A stretch of 64,000 nt of DNA from Poseidonibacter lekithochrous (GTDB lineage Bacteria; Campylobacterota; Campylobacteria; Campylobacterales; Arcobacteraceae): positions 2,418,001-2,482,000 of the forward strand of contig NZ_CP054052.1 in assembly GCF_013283835.1 (NCBI RefSeq), read 5' to 3'. Positions 1-8,881 of the stretch are shown in pieces. Under the pieces are notes generated by a model that had not been told where the DNA came from, made no database searches, and saw nothing but the letters and a program-made list of their open reading frames with translations. Position numbers and translations under genes: made by a program. Within the stretch, counting starts at the first letter, position 1. Each line of letters starts with the position of its first letter.

Positions 1-396
1 AGAGTTTTCTTTTGATTGGATAACTTGATATATCATGTTTTCATTAGATCCATTGCATATTCCTCTCTCACCCTTAGGTGCAACTCTAATAATACTACCT
101 TCTTGAATCTCAAAACAATCATCATCTACTTGAAAAAAACCATAACCTTTTAGAATAATATATGTTTCTTCATTTTTTGTATGAATATGAAAATATGTTT
201 GTTCTGATTTAGGAGGAAGAGAATTAAAAGAAATTTGAGAGCCTGTGGCTTGTGTAGCATCTTTTAAAAATACTTTTCCTTCAATTTCTTGTTTATTGAC
301 AGGATGAATCAATGAATAGTTCATTAACTCATTTAAGTTTCCTAGATTTACTGCATTATAGTTTGTATTTTTTGATAATTCTTTTATTTGTTTCAT
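1..396 (-). CDS. cupin-domain protein, 3' part cut by window edge
   Basis: The first 132 residues are visible; the gene continues past base 1. The ATG at 396 is preceded by an AAGGAT ribosome site at seven bases. The visible part has a cupin metal site: H70-x-H72, E76/E77 and G84 in the first motif, and a proline/glycine-rich second strand turn around residues 105-112. This is the fold of many small metal-binding enzymes and sensors; neither substrate nor reaction can be read from the sequence. It points the same way as the next gene, 68 bases upstream, so the two could be co-transcribed. A sugar isomerase or dioxygenase-like role is possible but not supported. Confidence 0.75.
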   Translation of the reverse strand, partial: MKQIKELSKNTNYNAVNLGNLNELMNYSLIHPVNKQEIEGKVFLKDATQATGSQISFNSLPPKSEQTYFHIHTKNEETYIILKGYGFFQVDDDCFEIQEGSIIRVAPKGERGICNGSNENMIYQVIQSKENS

Positions 397-464
397 ATTA
401 ATAATCCTTTATTTCAAACATTATATAAAAAGTTAAATATTAATTATTGTATAAAATTGAGATA

Positions 465-872
465 CTATAATACAAATGGTAAGTTATATTTTTCCATACA
501 TTTTTTAAGTTTTGAAGAATATTCTTCATTACTTTCATCTTCACTTGGAGCATCTAAAAGATTACAACATAGTGTAGTAATACTTTTATTTTCATCAACA
601 TTTACAAGTAAAGACTCTTTAATATATTGAGTTAGACCAGAACCTGCATATAGTTTTTCAACTTCATCATATGTCAAAGAATATACTAAACCATAAGCTT
701 TAGAATTCTCACATCTAAGTAAAGTAGCTAGTTTTCCAACTCTTAGTTTATATCCACTTACAAACCCTGCTCTTTGATTACGAGGATTTACACCTTTAGT
801 TTTTAAAATTTCTTCATCCATATACAAACCATAAAAAAATACATCATGAAGTCTATTATTTGAATTATCCAT
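465..872 (-). CDS. gamma-glutamylcyclotransferase-like (GGCT/AIG2 fold) protein
   Basis: 135 residues. It begins with a VFFYGLYMDEEIL strand like the YGSL/YGxN turn that binds the gamma-glutamyl moiety in the GGCT/AIG2 fold, followed by a hydrophobic-basic core (GYKLRVGKLATLL) and an AYGLVYSLTYDEVEKL segment typical of the family. The C-terminal ~30 residues are acidic and not family-like. Members cleave gamma-glutamyl peptides or release 5-oxoproline, but many small bacterial homologues are uncharacterised, so only the fold is called. It is transcribed towards the cupin gene and away from the acetyltransferase at 974. Confidence 0.65.
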   Translation of the reverse strand: MDNSNNRLHDVFFYGLYMDEEILKTKGVNPRNQRAGFVSGYKLRVGKLATLLRCENSKAYGLVYSLTYDEVEKLYAGSGLTQYIKESLLVNVDENKSITTLCCNLLDAPSEDESNEEYSSKLKKCMEKYNLPFVL

Positions 873-973
873 TTATTGTTTCCTTTTCTAAAATAAAATT
901 ATTATAATTGTTTATATATTACCTTAATTAATTAATTTTTATGATAGACTTCACCCAAATCCATAGGAGCCTT

Positions 974-1609
974 ATGAAAGCATTTCACTTTGAAAATCAA
1001 TTTTCTTCCCAACTATTAAACGAAACAATTAAACATCCAAATATTGAAGTAGGAGTCTTTTCTTATTATTCAGGTTATCATCATAAACATGATTTTGTGG
1101 AGTGTGTACGATATTTACATGATAAAAGAAAAGATGTAGATAGACTGATAATTGGATCATACTGCTCAATTGGTTCAGGTGCTGTTTTTATGATGGCAGG
1201 GAATCAAGGTCACAATATGAAATGGGTAAGTACTTTTCCTTTTTATTTCCAAGCAAATATTTTCAAAAATGCAAAAAATGCTTTTGAAAGAGTTGGAGAT
1301 ACTGTTATAGGAAATGATGTTTGGATAGGCTCAGAAGCTATGATAATGACAGGGGTAAAAATTGGTGATGGAGCAGTAATTGCAGCACGTGCAGTTGTTA
1401 CAAAAGATGTAGAACCATATACAGTTGTAGGCGGTAATCCAGCAACTTATATAAAATCTCGTTTTGAAAAAGAAGAAATAGAACAATTATTATCAATGAA
1501 ATGGTGGAATTGGAAAGAAGAAAAAGTAAAAGAGTGTATGCCTTTAATCTGTAGCCCTAGTATCTCTGATCTACTTGAATACTGGAAAAAGAATAAAAAG
1601 GATTTATAA
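974..1609 (+). CDS. CatB-type xenobiotic O-acetyltransferase
   Basis: A 211-residue left-handed beta-helix acetyltransferase of the CatB/Vat (XAT) family. Landmarks are NPNI-like and SYYSGYHH near the N-terminus, LIIGSYCSIGSGA, the GNQGH segment that carries the catalytic histidine, hexapeptide rungs through VIGNDVWIGSEAM, and the VVGGNPA loop before a WWNW C-terminal helix. The family transfers acetyl from acetyl-CoA to chloramphenicol or streptogramins, although chromosomal homologues often have other substrates. I chose the ATG at 974 because AGGAG lies four bases before it; an in-frame ATG at 941 lacks a ribosome site and would add 11 residues not seen in CatB. No mobile element is nearby, so it looks intrinsic. 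Confidence 0.85.
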   Translation: MKAFHFENQFSSQLLNETIKHPNIEVGVFSYYSGYHHKHDFVECVRYLHDKRKDVDRLIIGSYCSIGSGAVFMMAGNQGHNMKWVSTFPFYFQANIFKNAKNAFERVGDTVIGNDVWIGSEAMIMTGVKIGDGAVIAARAVVTKDVEPYTVVGGNPATYIKSRFEKEEIEQLLSMKWWNWKEEKVKECMPLICSPSISDLLEYWKKNKKDL

Positions 1610-1687
1610 ACTCCTATTCTTAGCTCAAACTTTTAATTTAAATTATTAATTTTAAAATACTAATGAAATATAGTATACTAATCTATT

Positions 1688-2506
1688 ATGAAAAAGTTAT
1701 ATATTGTATTATGTATCTTAGTAATTACAAGTAGTAATATTTATGCTTTTACATGGGATGATTGTATTGAAAAGTACGAAAAAGCAAAACAATTTAGTGA
1801 TAATGCACGATTGTCATATCTGTATTTAAAATCTACTAAAAGTTGTTTAATAAAGTTTAAAAAACTTTTAATACAAAATCCTGATCCTGAGTTTACAGTA
1901 AAAGCAATGAGCGATAATATTTTAATGCTTAGTGAAAATATTGATAAACTACTTCCTGCATATCAATACCCAAAAAATAATCTTGAAACTATTCCTAAAT
2001 ATTTATATACTAACTCTAATATCCCAATCTACAACAAAGAATATAAGTATTTCAAAAAATACAAAGAGTGTAATGGAATACATGCAAATGACAAAATATA
2101 TACAGCAAAGCATTGTAATATTAACAACTCAAAAAATATAAAATATGACCTAAATTATATAGAAGCTTCACATAAATCTAAACTAGAAGTATCAAAACTA
2201 AACCTAAATGAAAAAGGTACCTTCAAATACTATTCAATGTCAAAGGTTGGTATGTTTTATACTTCACTTTTACAAGAGAAAAATTGTAATTTTTATAAAA
2301 CAAAAAATATTGCTGTAGGACAAAATAAAACACTTGATTTAACAGATTTATCTAAAGAATATGAGATTAGAAGTAACTGTCTAGCAATTCCATCAAATAG
2401 TGGTGGAGGAGTATTTCAAGATGGTAAACTAGTAGCAATTATCTCTAAAACAGTATTTGATAAAAATAGATTTTTATATAGTATTATTGAGCCTATACTA
2501 CCTTGA
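1688..2506 (+). CDS. secreted trypsin-like serine protease
   Basis: 272 residues with a Sec signal peptide (cleavage likely after A20). The C-terminal half has the chymotrypsin-fold signatures in reduced form: TAKHC with candidate catalytic H142, D154 in a YDLNYIE strand as the likely acid, and PSNSGGGVF with candidate nucleophile S238, then a DGKLVAIIS strand. The N-terminal ~110 residues are a separate helical, lysine-rich region with Cys26 and Cys53. It probably acts in the periplasm or outside the cell. It ends convergently with the kinase gene, overlapping it by nine bases. The residues support protease activity, but spacing is unusual and the substrate is unknown. Confidence 0.7.
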   Translation: MKKLYIVLCILVITSSNIYAFTWDDCIEKYEKAKQFSDNARLSYLYLKSTKSCLIKFKKLLIQNPDPEFTVKAMSDNILMLSENIDKLLPAYQYPKNNLETIPKYLYTNSNIPIYNKEYKYFKKYKECNGIHANDKIYTAKHCNINNSKNIKYDLNYIEASHKSKLEVSKLNLNEKGTFKYYSMSKVGMFYTSLLQEKNCNFYKTKNIAVGQNKTLDLTDLSKEYEIRSNCLAIPSNSGGGVFQDGKLVAIISKTVFDKNRFLYSIIEPILP

Positions 2507-3466
2507 TTTTAGATAATCAATTGCTTTTTTAGTTAAGTTCTCAGAGTAAACATTAATTTTAAAATGATTAGGACTCCAACCTTTTATAAAACGTTGAAAA
2601 TCTGCCCAAGCAATACAGAATAATTCTCTATATTCACGCTCAATCTCATCACTATTAATATTAGGTTGATAATATTTCAGAGCTTCTTTTAATTCTTCAA
2701 AATAAGTATCTAAACACCAAGATTCCATACTCTCTAAATCTTCAGGTTTAATAGCACTACTCATAAATAAAATTACATCTTTCATACCACATCCCTGCCC
2801 TACATATTGGAAATCAACAGCAGAAGCTAAAGTACCAGAACTATTAAAACAAAAGTTTGCTAATTTAGCATCCCCATGGACAATAGTTTGATATTTTGTA
2901 TTTTTTAATATTGAGTCTATTTCTAAAGCATAGTTTTTTAATTCTTCATCTTCTAAAGCTTCAAACTCATCAGGTCGTGTATCTAAATGCCAGTAAGTTC
3001 CCGTCTCCCATAAGGAAGAACTACTAGTGTTCATATAACAAGCATGAAAATTAGCTAACCATCTAAGACTTGATTTAAGATGTTCTTTATTAGCTTCTTT
3101 TACAATACAATCAAAACCAACAGAAGATAAATCTTCCATAACAATAAGACATTCATTTTCTGAAGTAAATGTCATTAAGCCTTGGGGTACTCGACACCTA
3201 TTATCAATATTCTTTGAGAATTCTTCATACCAATTAACTTCTACTTTATATGATTTTAATTTTCTTTGATGAGAGAGATTTGTATTCCATCCCTTTGGAT
3301 GTTCGCTTTTTTTAGGTAGTTTTATATGTTTTACTATAATACTTTTATTATGAAATTTTAGACGAACTAATTCTCCGTAATTACTCCATAAGTTTTGGAT
3401 TATTTCAAAACTTATGATTTCACCAAGATTTAGCTCCTCTACTATATTTTCATATAAAGTATTCAT
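2498..3466 (-). CDS. CHK/ecdysteroid-kinase-like small-molecule phosphotransferase
   Basis: 322 residues of the aminoglycoside-phosphotransferase/choline-kinase superfamily. The catalytic loop reads VHGDAKLANF (H197-x-D199, N204), followed by AVDFQ with the Mg-binding D218. The N-terminal lobe has a lysine strand (IIVKHIKL) and a VMEDLS hinge. The long spacing and the WLANFHA helix resemble the CHK/EcKinase group rather than antibiotic kinases. It begins two bases after the stop of the DMT transporter, so the two are very likely co-transcribed, suggesting the kinase modifies a compound handled by that exporter. This link is inference. The physiological substrate is unknown. Confidence 0.75.
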   Translation of the reverse strand: MNTLYENIVEELNLGEIISFEIIQNLWSNYGELVRLKFHNKSIIVKHIKLPKKSEHPKGWNTNLSHQRKLKSYKVEVNWYEEFSKNIDNRCRVPQGLMTFTSENECLIVMEDLSSVGFDCIVKEANKEHLKSSLRWLANFHACYMNTSSSSLWETGTYWHLDTRPDEFEALEDEELKNYALEIDSILKNTKYQTIVHGDAKLANFCFNSSGTLASAVDFQYVGQGCGMKDVILFMSSAIKPEDLESMESWCLDTYFEELKEALKYYQPNINSDEIEREYRELFCIAWADFQRFIKGWSPNHFKINVYSENLTKKAIDYLKSR

Positions 3467-3468
3467 TT

Positions 3469-4350
3469 CTATTTCTTTTTACCAACTAAATAACCACCAA
3501 AGGCAATAAGTGCAATACCTAAGAATGTAAGAATATCAGGAATAGAATCTCCAAGCATAATACCAAAACCAACAGCAAATGGGATACTAGAATATCCAAT
3601 TACTCCAATAATACTAGCCTTACTTAAACTATATGCTCTTGTTAAAAACCACTGTGAAACAGTAGAAAAAACTGCCATTAAAGCAATCATAGCCCATACA
3701 AAAGGATCTGTATGTATTTTAAACTCTGCATACGGTGTAAATAAAAAGATTAATAAAGGAAGAACAGTTCCAACTCCCATAAATGAAAGCATAATAACTC
3801 TTGCATCATAAATATCTTTTATTTTTTTAATAGTTGCATAAGCAGCAGCTGCAAAGAATCCACCTAATACTCCAAAAACATGTCCTTGCGATATTTCAAA
3901 ATCAAAAGGTTTAATAATAAATGCAACCCCAACAAACCCGATAATAAGAGCAAAAATAGTATGAATAGAAATTGATTCCTTCATTAAATAATACGCAAGT
4001 ATTGTTACGAAAAATGGTGATGTTTTATTTAATATTACAGCTTCCCCTAATGGGATATTTGCAATTGTATAAAAGTACAATAACATAGCAATAGTTCCAA
4101 AGAATCCTCTTAGGAATAATAAGTGCATTTTTGAGAACTCAAAAGATACTGATACTTTTTTGAAGCTATATAAAATCATAAGTACCCCTAGTAAGTTCCT
4201 ATAAAATACAATCTCTATTGGATCCATAGAATCTGATAGTACTTTAGCTACAGCACCACTCATTGAGCCAAGCATTGCACTTAGAAGCATAAAGAAGATA
4301 CCTTTATCCATTAGTTTTAAATTTGATAAAACATTATAATTATTTGACAT
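3469..4350 (-). CDS. EamA/DMT-superfamily transporter
   Basis: 293 residues with about ten hydrophobic segments in two EamA repeats. The first repeat carries the AVAKVLSDSMDPIEIVFYRN turn and PLGEAVILNKTSPFF, typical of the S-adenosylmethionine/amino-acid exporter branch. The C-terminus ends in a lysine-rich tail (GKKK), which fits the positive-inside rule for a cytoplasmic end. AAGGAAC lies just upstream of the ATG. It is an inner-membrane exporter or permease of small metabolites; substrate unknown. The CHK-like kinase follows after two bases in the same operon. Confidence 0.85.
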   Translation of the reverse strand: MSNNYNVLSNLKLMDKGIFFMLLSAMLGSMSGAVAKVLSDSMDPIEIVFYRNLLGVLMILYSFKKVSVSFEFSKMHLLFLRGFFGTIAMLLYFYTIANIPLGEAVILNKTSPFFVTILAYYLMKESISIHTIFALIIGFVGVAFIIKPFDFEISQGHVFGVLGGFFAAAAYATIKKIKDIYDARVIMLSFMGVGTVLPLLIFLFTPYAEFKIHTDPFVWAMIALMAVFSTVSQWFLTRAYSLSKASIIGVIGYSSIPFAVGFGIMLGDSIPDILTFLGIALIAFGGYLVGKKK

Positions 4351-4415
4351 TTAGTTCCTTTGGGCGCATTGTAGTTAAAGTTTGTAAAAAGTAGTTTTAA
4401 ATGTACTTAGATATT

Positions 4416-4796
4416 TTACTTATCTTCTTTTTGTCTTGTATAAATATAAGCCCATCCAATTAACAATAACTGAATTGGTAATCTAATTAAAAGTGCAGTT
4501 TCACTCATTTCTGGGAAATCACTATGGTTAAGATACATATTAACATTGGCAGGGAAAATTGCTATAAAAAGTACTATTATTGCAAAGGCTGCATTTCTTG
4601 AAGTTTTTGTAATTACTAGTAATATTCCTAATAAAATTTCAATTACTCCACTAGCATAAACGATAAACTCACCAAATGGTAAAAAAGATGGCATTGCCTT
4701 TATATAAAACTCTGTATTATTAAAATGTGCAATACCTCCTATAACTAATAAAAATCCTAATAAAAATTTAGATCCGATATATAATATTTTTTTCAT
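4416..4796 (-). CDS. DoxX-family membrane protein
   Basis: 126 residues with four predicted membrane helices. The first two carry the DoxX signatures LLGFLLVIGGIAHF and VYASGVIEILLGILL, and the PANVNMYLNH segment between helices 3 and 4 is also characteristic. DoxX proteins are inner-membrane proteins linked to quinone redox and thiol stress in several bacteria. TAGGAG lies six bases before the ATG. The upstream region 4797-5010 holds repeated CTTAC/GTAAG motifs, a possible operator. It is separate from the DMT-kinase pair (65-base gap). Confidence 0.85.
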   Translation of the reverse strand: MKKILYIGSKFLLGFLLVIGGIAHFNNTEFYIKAMPSFLPFGEFIVYASGVIEILLGILLVITKTSRNAAFAIIVLFIAIFPANVNMYLNHSDFPEMSETALLIRLPIQLLLIGWAYIYTRQKEDK

Positions 4797-4846
4797 AATT
4801 ACTCCTATAATTTGATATTTATTTTTTCGAAGCGCGAATACTATCT

Positions 4847-4885
4847 CTTACGTACTTAAAATATGCTTACAGTAATTTAGGTAAG
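4847..4885. promoter_or_regulatory. CTTAC/GTAAG repeats upstream of the DoxX gene
   Basis: CTTAC occurs at 4847-4851 and 4866-4870 (19-base spacing, about two helical turns) and its complement GTAAG at 4881-4885. They lie 50-90 bases upstream of the DoxX start. The layout fits a dimeric regulator such as an HxlR-type protein, but no regulator gene is next to it and the match is short, so this is tentative. Confidence 0.25.
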
Positions 4886-5010
4886 TATTATGATTTTAAA
4901 GTAAACTTGTATATATTTATAAATTTTTTGATTAGATAAAAGTAAATTTGATTTTTTGTTTTAATAAAAATAGTAAGTATTAGAAGATTTGAGGATGTAT
5001 TAAAATAGAG

Positions 5011-5172
5011 TTATTCTAACTCTTCAAAATCCTCTTTTGGTGAGCCACAATCAGGGCATTCCCAATCTTGCGGTAATTCTTCAAATGAAGTCCCTGGCTT
5101 AATACCAGAATCTGGATCACCAAGCTTTGGTTCATAAATATAACCACGTACAGTACAAAGGTAATCTTTCAT
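5011..5172 (-). CDS. rubredoxin with one iron ligand replaced (C9R)
   Basis: A 53-residue rubredoxin: [15 protein letters not shown] at the N-terminus, [20 protein letters not shown] in the middle and [12 protein letters not shown] at the end. Rubredoxins bind one Fe with four cysteines in two CxxC knuckles. The second knuckle (C39, C42) is intact, but in the first only C6 remains and the position of the second ligand is R9, encoded by CGT where TGT would give Cys. All aromatic core residues (Y11, Y13, W37) and loops are kept, and GGAG lies five bases before the ATG, so the gene is otherwise healthy. Expected role: electron carrier to peroxide- or oxygen-reducing enzymes; iron binding with the altered site is uncertain. 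Confidence 0.88.
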   Translation of the reverse strand: MKDYLCTVRGYIYEPKLGDPDSGIKPGTSFEELPQDWECPDCGSPKEDFEELE

Positions 5173-5256
5173 AGTAACTCCAAATTTTTGTGTATTTTAA
5201 AAGTCATTATATTAAAGTAGGATAAATTTTGTCTTAATTATATTTAGAAGAAGAAT

Positions 5257-6015
5257 CTAAATATTAATTGTCATATTAAAATACTCTTTTAATACCTCAG
5301 CTCTATTCTCCTCTTCTATATCCCACGAACGTCTTGTATCACCCTCTTTTATTGTAATGTTCTCATTTTGCATTGTAATTCTTCCATTTTCTTTCGCTAA
5401 AGTCACAAGCAAGGGTACTTGTGTAGAAAAAGTAGAATATTTATTACTTTCAAAAACATCTGAGAAATCATCCTGTGTTTTTTCTTCTTTTGTGAAATAA
5501 TACCTAGGAATCCAATCTCTATTTTTATAACTTACTAACAATGTATGTTCATTTTTATTTACTTTAATTTTATATCTATTATTTTCAGATTCTGAAATGT
5601 AATTTTCATCATTTACATTCATAGGCTCTCTTACATTCTGTCCATTTGCAACATCTACTAAATAATCAATACCATCTATTTTTACTAGAATAATCAAATG
5701 AGGATAGTCTTTTCCAATATATGTTAAATCTTCAACTTTTGCAAATATAAAATGAGCACTAAAGCCTAATGATTTTAATAAATATATAAATAATGTGTGA
5801 GATTCATAACAAATTCCACCTCTACTATTATTGACAATTTTTTCATATACATCTGATAGTTTTACACTAAATTTCCTAGCTAATGCAAAATCCAAATTTT
5901 CATAAGGCACATTCAAAATATATTGTTTTTGTAATAATTGAAGAGTTTCTAAAGTTGGCTTATAATTTTTTGAACTATCTACATTTATACGTTCAAATAT
6001 TTTTTTGATTTCCAT
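5257..6015 (-). CDS. arylamine N-acetyltransferase (NAT) family protein
   Basis: 252 residues, close to the usual ~260-280. The cysteine-protease-like triad is complete: C69 in SRGGICYESH, H106 in YPHLIILV and D121 in YLVDVANG, with family spacing. The N-terminal VPYENLDF segment is also typical. NATs transfer acetyl from acetyl-CoA to aromatic amines or hydrazines, and relatives work in polyketide or xenobiotic metabolism. It lies between the rubredoxin gene and a divergent desaturase, each with its own upstream region, so it is probably monocistronic. Confidence 0.9.
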   Translation of the reverse strand: MEIKKIFERINVDSSKNYKPTLETLQLLQKQYILNVPYENLDFALARKFSVKLSDVYEKIVNNSRGGICYESHTLFIYLLKSLGFSAHFIFAKVEDLTYIGKDYPHLIILVKIDGIDYLVDVANGQNVREPMNVNDENYISESENNRYKIKVNKNEHTLLVSYKNRDWIPRYYFTKEEKTQDDFSDVFESNKYSTFSTQVPLLVTLAKENGRITMQNENITIKEGDTRRSWDIEEENRAEVLKEYFNMTINI

Positions 6016-6240
6016 AAAAATCCTTTGTTAAATATTATATTCTTAATTACAAAAATATCTCTTAAGAAAATAATTACTTTCTTTTATTTTTTATTACCTA
6101 AAGCTTATTTTATATATAAGAAGTACTTATTCGAGTATAGAATTCACATTAGTAGTTTTTTTTGAAATTTATAGCTCATTAAAATGAAGATTACAAGTAA
6201 TTTCGTGTAAAATCCTCCAATTATTATTTCAAGGAATACA

Positions 6241-7410
6241 GTGTCGGCAAAATATGCAAAATACGAAGATATAGATAAAGATCAACTTCAAGTTGATATT
6301 GAGAAAATCAAAGAGTCTATAGGTAAAGCAACAGTAGAGGATTTTCATCATTTACTTAAGTTAGAAAGATGGGGTAGAATCTCAACAGTTAGTGGATATT
6401 TAATTATCTTTATTTTAAGTTTTTTAGAAATTTCTTCTTATTCATTAAGTGGTATTATTTTCTGGACTTTTGCATTACTTGCAGCTACACTAATAGGTGT
6501 TGGAAATGTATCAAGATGGGCAAATGTAGCACATCCTATTTTACATGGAGCTTATGATAAAGTACCTAATGTACCTTATCGATATACAAAAGCTGGATTT
6601 GCTAAAAAGGGTAGAAGATACTTAGATTGGTTTGACTGGATTAAACCAGAAGCTTGGGTATATGAACACAATATCATGCATCATTACCACTTAGGTGAAG
6701 ATACAGACCCTGATAATGTAGAAAACAACCTACAATGGCTTATTCAATCAAAAACACCAATGTGGGCTAGATACTTATTTGTATATGCTTTTGCTGGAAC
6801 TTGGAAGTTTACTTATTATGCTCCTAATACTCTTAAGATTTTAGAGAACAAAAAAAGACGTAAATTAAAAATGCCACAAGTTACACAATACGAAATAAGT
6901 CCATTTAAAAGAAATGGTGCTATTTTATGGAAAGAGTATATTCTTCCATATTTCTCTGTAAAATTTGTAATTATTCCAATGTTATTTTTACCATTAGGAT
7001 TAGAAGCTGTTTTTAATGCTTTTATTATTACCGTAATGGCTGAATATATTGCGAACTTACACTCATTTTTAGTGATTGTTCCAAATCACTCAGCTGAGGA
7101 TATTTATAGATTTGATACTCCGCATAAGTCTCAAGGTGAATTCTACCTAAGACAAATTATGGGAAGTGTAAATTATAAGACAGGTACAAATATAGTTGAT
7201 TTCTCTCATGGTTGGTTAAACTACCAAATTGAGCATCACCTATTCCCGAACTTACCTTTAAGCCAATATCAAAAGATTCAACCGCTAATCAAAGACTTAT
7301 GTGCTAAACATAATTTAGAGTATAGACAAGAGAATGTTTTTAAAAGAATGAAAATGACTATTGAATTAATGGTAGGAAAAACAAACTTACTAAAAGTAGG
7401 AAATGTATAA
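6241..7410 (+). CDS. membrane fatty-acid desaturase
   Basis: 389 residues. The three histidine boxes that bind the di-iron centre are present: H98-xxx-H102, H143-xxx-H147-H148 and Q329-I-E-H332-H333. Hydrophobic segments at about 50-90 and 235-285 place it in the inner membrane. The QIEHH third box is typical of front-end/sphingolipid-type and some bacterial acyl-lipid desaturases. The start is GTG at 6241, with AAGGA upstream. It probably introduces a double bond into membrane lipids in an O2-dependent reaction; position specificity cannot be told. A divergent 225-base region separates it from the NAT gene. Confidence 0.88.
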   Translation: MSAKYAKYEDIDKDQLQVDIEKIKESIGKATVEDFHHLLKLERWGRISTVSGYLIIFILSFLEISSYSLSGIIFWTFALLAATLIGVGNVSRWANVAHPILHGAYDKVPNVPYRYTKAGFAKKGRRYLDWFDWIKPEAWVYEHNIMHHYHLGEDTDPDNVENNLQWLIQSKTPMWARYLFVYAFAGTWKFTYYAPNTLKILENKKRRKLKMPQVTQYEISPFKRNGAILWKEYILPYFSVKFVIIPMLFLPLGLEAVFNAFIITVMAEYIANLHSFLVIVPNHSAEDIYRFDTPHKSQGEFYLRQIMGSVNYKTGTNIVDFSHGWLNYQIEHHLFPNLPLSQYQKIQPLIKDLCAKHNLEYRQENVFKRMKMTIELMVGKTNLLKVGNV

Positions 7411-7416
7411 AATATC

Positions 7417-7446
7417 AGTTAATAACAACAATAAGTACTATTAACT
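7417..7446. repeat. 8-bp inverted repeat after the desaturase gene
   Basis: AGTTAATA (7417-7424) and TATTAACT (7439-7446) are perfect complements around a 14-base AT-rich loop, starting six bases after the desaturase stop. It could be a weak transcription end signal, but there is no clear T-run and the stem is AT-rich. Confidence 0.3.
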
Positions 7447-7485
7447 ATAATATCTCTATAAATTAAAAATATAGATGAGAAAACA

Positions 7486-8262
7486 ATGACTGATAAAAAA
7501 TATAGTTTAGTTTTAAGTGGCGGTGGAGCACTTGGCATTGCCCATATTGGAGTAATCGAAGATTTAGAGAATAAATATAAAAATAAACCTTCTGAGATTA
7601 TTGGTACAAGTATGGGTGGAATTGTTGCAGCTTGCCTATCTATAGGTATGAGCTGTAATGAAATCTACAAACTAATAGAAGAGTTTTCAAAAATAAGAAA
7701 ATGGATAAAACTTTCTTTTGATGGAAACTCAATAATCAAAACTAAAAAATTAGAGAAGATATTTTTTGATATATTTGGAAACAAAAAAATCAAAGATACT
7801 CTAATTCCACTAAAAATAATCACAACAAAATTAAAAAATGGAAAAGTCAAAGTCTTCTCAAAAAAAGATGACGTAAAAATAGTAGATGCACTACTTGCAA
7901 CTATGGCAATTCCGGGGATATTTCAAGAAAAATTAATAAATGACGAAATATACCTTGATGGTTTTTTAAGTGATAATTTGGGAATAAGATTCGCAAAACA
8001 TAAAAATATTATTGCCATTGATGTATTAGGAAAAAAGGCTTATGATAAGACACTACCTAATAATTTCATCAAAACAAATAATGTAATAGAGATGTTTGAG
8101 AAGTCTATGAAACTTCTAATAATCAATCAAACACTAAAAAATAAGAACTTACTAAAAAATAAAAAGCTTACAATTATAGAACCTAATACAAAAGAGTATA
8201 AAACATATCAGTTCCATAAATATGATGAGTTATATAAATTAGGTAAGGGTTTAATTACTTAG
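7486..8262 (+). CDS. patatin-like phospholipase (RssA-type)
   Basis: 258 residues with the patatin elements: glycine-rich oxyanion loop SGGGALG (11-17), nucleophile elbow GTSMG with S42, and the catalytic aspartate in LDGFLSDN (D158; DGF replaces the commoner DGG/DGA). The C-terminal ~60 residues are lysine/asparagine-rich. Small bacterial patatins hydrolyse membrane phospholipids or lysophospholipids using a Ser-Asp dyad. It follows the desaturase on the same strand 75 bases later, a possible lipid-remodelling pair. It ends tail to tail with the pseudouridine synthase, overlapping by eight bases. Confidence 0.88.
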   Translation: MTDKKYSLVLSGGGALGIAHIGVIEDLENKYKNKPSEIIGTSMGGIVAACLSIGMSCNEIYKLIEEFSKIRKWIKLSFDGNSIIKTKKLEKIFFDIFGNKKIKDTLIPLKIITTKLKNGKVKVFSKKDDVKIVDALLATMAIPGIFQEKLINDEIYLDGFLSDNLGIRFAKHKNIIAIDVLGKKAYDKTLPNNFIKTNNVIEMFEKSMKLLIINQTLKNKNLLKNKKLTIIEPNTKEYKTYQFHKYDELYKLGKGLIT

Positions 8263-8836
8263 AGAATTTTTTTAGTAGAGATTTTTCTTCTTCTATAGAT
8301 AAAAACCTATGAGTTCCGCGGTCTATATCAAGACCTAAAGTACCAATACTAATTCTTGTTAGAGTGACAACTTTTAGAGGTGTTCCAAATTTTGGGTCTT
8401 TTAATGCGCCAAAAAGCCTACGAATATGACGATTTTTTCCTTCATCTATTTGAATTCTTAGTTTTGTTTTTGCTCCACCTTGCCCTATTTTTTCAACTAC
8501 TAAAGCCTTTAATAAACCTTGTGGAGTTTGTACACCCTTTAGAGCTTGTGCGATATGTTCATCTGTTACATGACCTCTTACCCAAATTTCATATATTTTG
8601 ACACAATTTCCAGGCTTTGTAAGATAGTTACTAATTTGTCCATCTTGAGAGAATAATAAAAGTCCCCTTGATTCCAAATCCAAACGCCCTATTGGCATCC
8701 ACTGCTCATCATAAGCCCATTGTGGCAAGATATCATAAACAGTTTTTCGACCTAAATCATCTGATCGAGTTACCAAATAACCTTTGGGTTTATTAAGTGC
8801 TAGAAGTTTTGTAGAATCGTTTGTTTTATTATTCAT
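8255..8836 (-). CDS. RsuA/RluE-family rRNA pseudouridine synthase
   Basis: 193 residues without an N-terminal S4 domain, as in RluE. The catalytic motif is GRLDLESRG (D53), preceded by the LALNKPKGYLVTRSD strand and followed by GKNRHIRRLFGAL, the usual RNA-binding arginine stretch near residues 135-150. The family isomerises a specific uridine in rRNA; RluE targets U2457 of 23S rRNA in E. coli, but the target here is not certain. It is a single gene between convergent patatin and the small 92-residue protein. Confidence 0.88.
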   Translation of the reverse strand: MNNKTNDSTKLLALNKPKGYLVTRSDDLGRKTVYDILPQWAYDEQWMPIGRLDLESRGLLLFSQDGQISNYLTKPGNCVKIYEIWVRGHVTDEHIAQALKGVQTPQGLLKALVVEKIGQGGAKTKLRIQIDEGKNRHIRRLFGALKDPKFGTPLKVVTLTRISIGTLGLDIDRGTHRFLSIEEEKSLLKKFSK

Positions 8837-8881
8837 TATTGTCTTTTTATTTGGAGTTTAGCATAATTTACTAAAGAGAGT

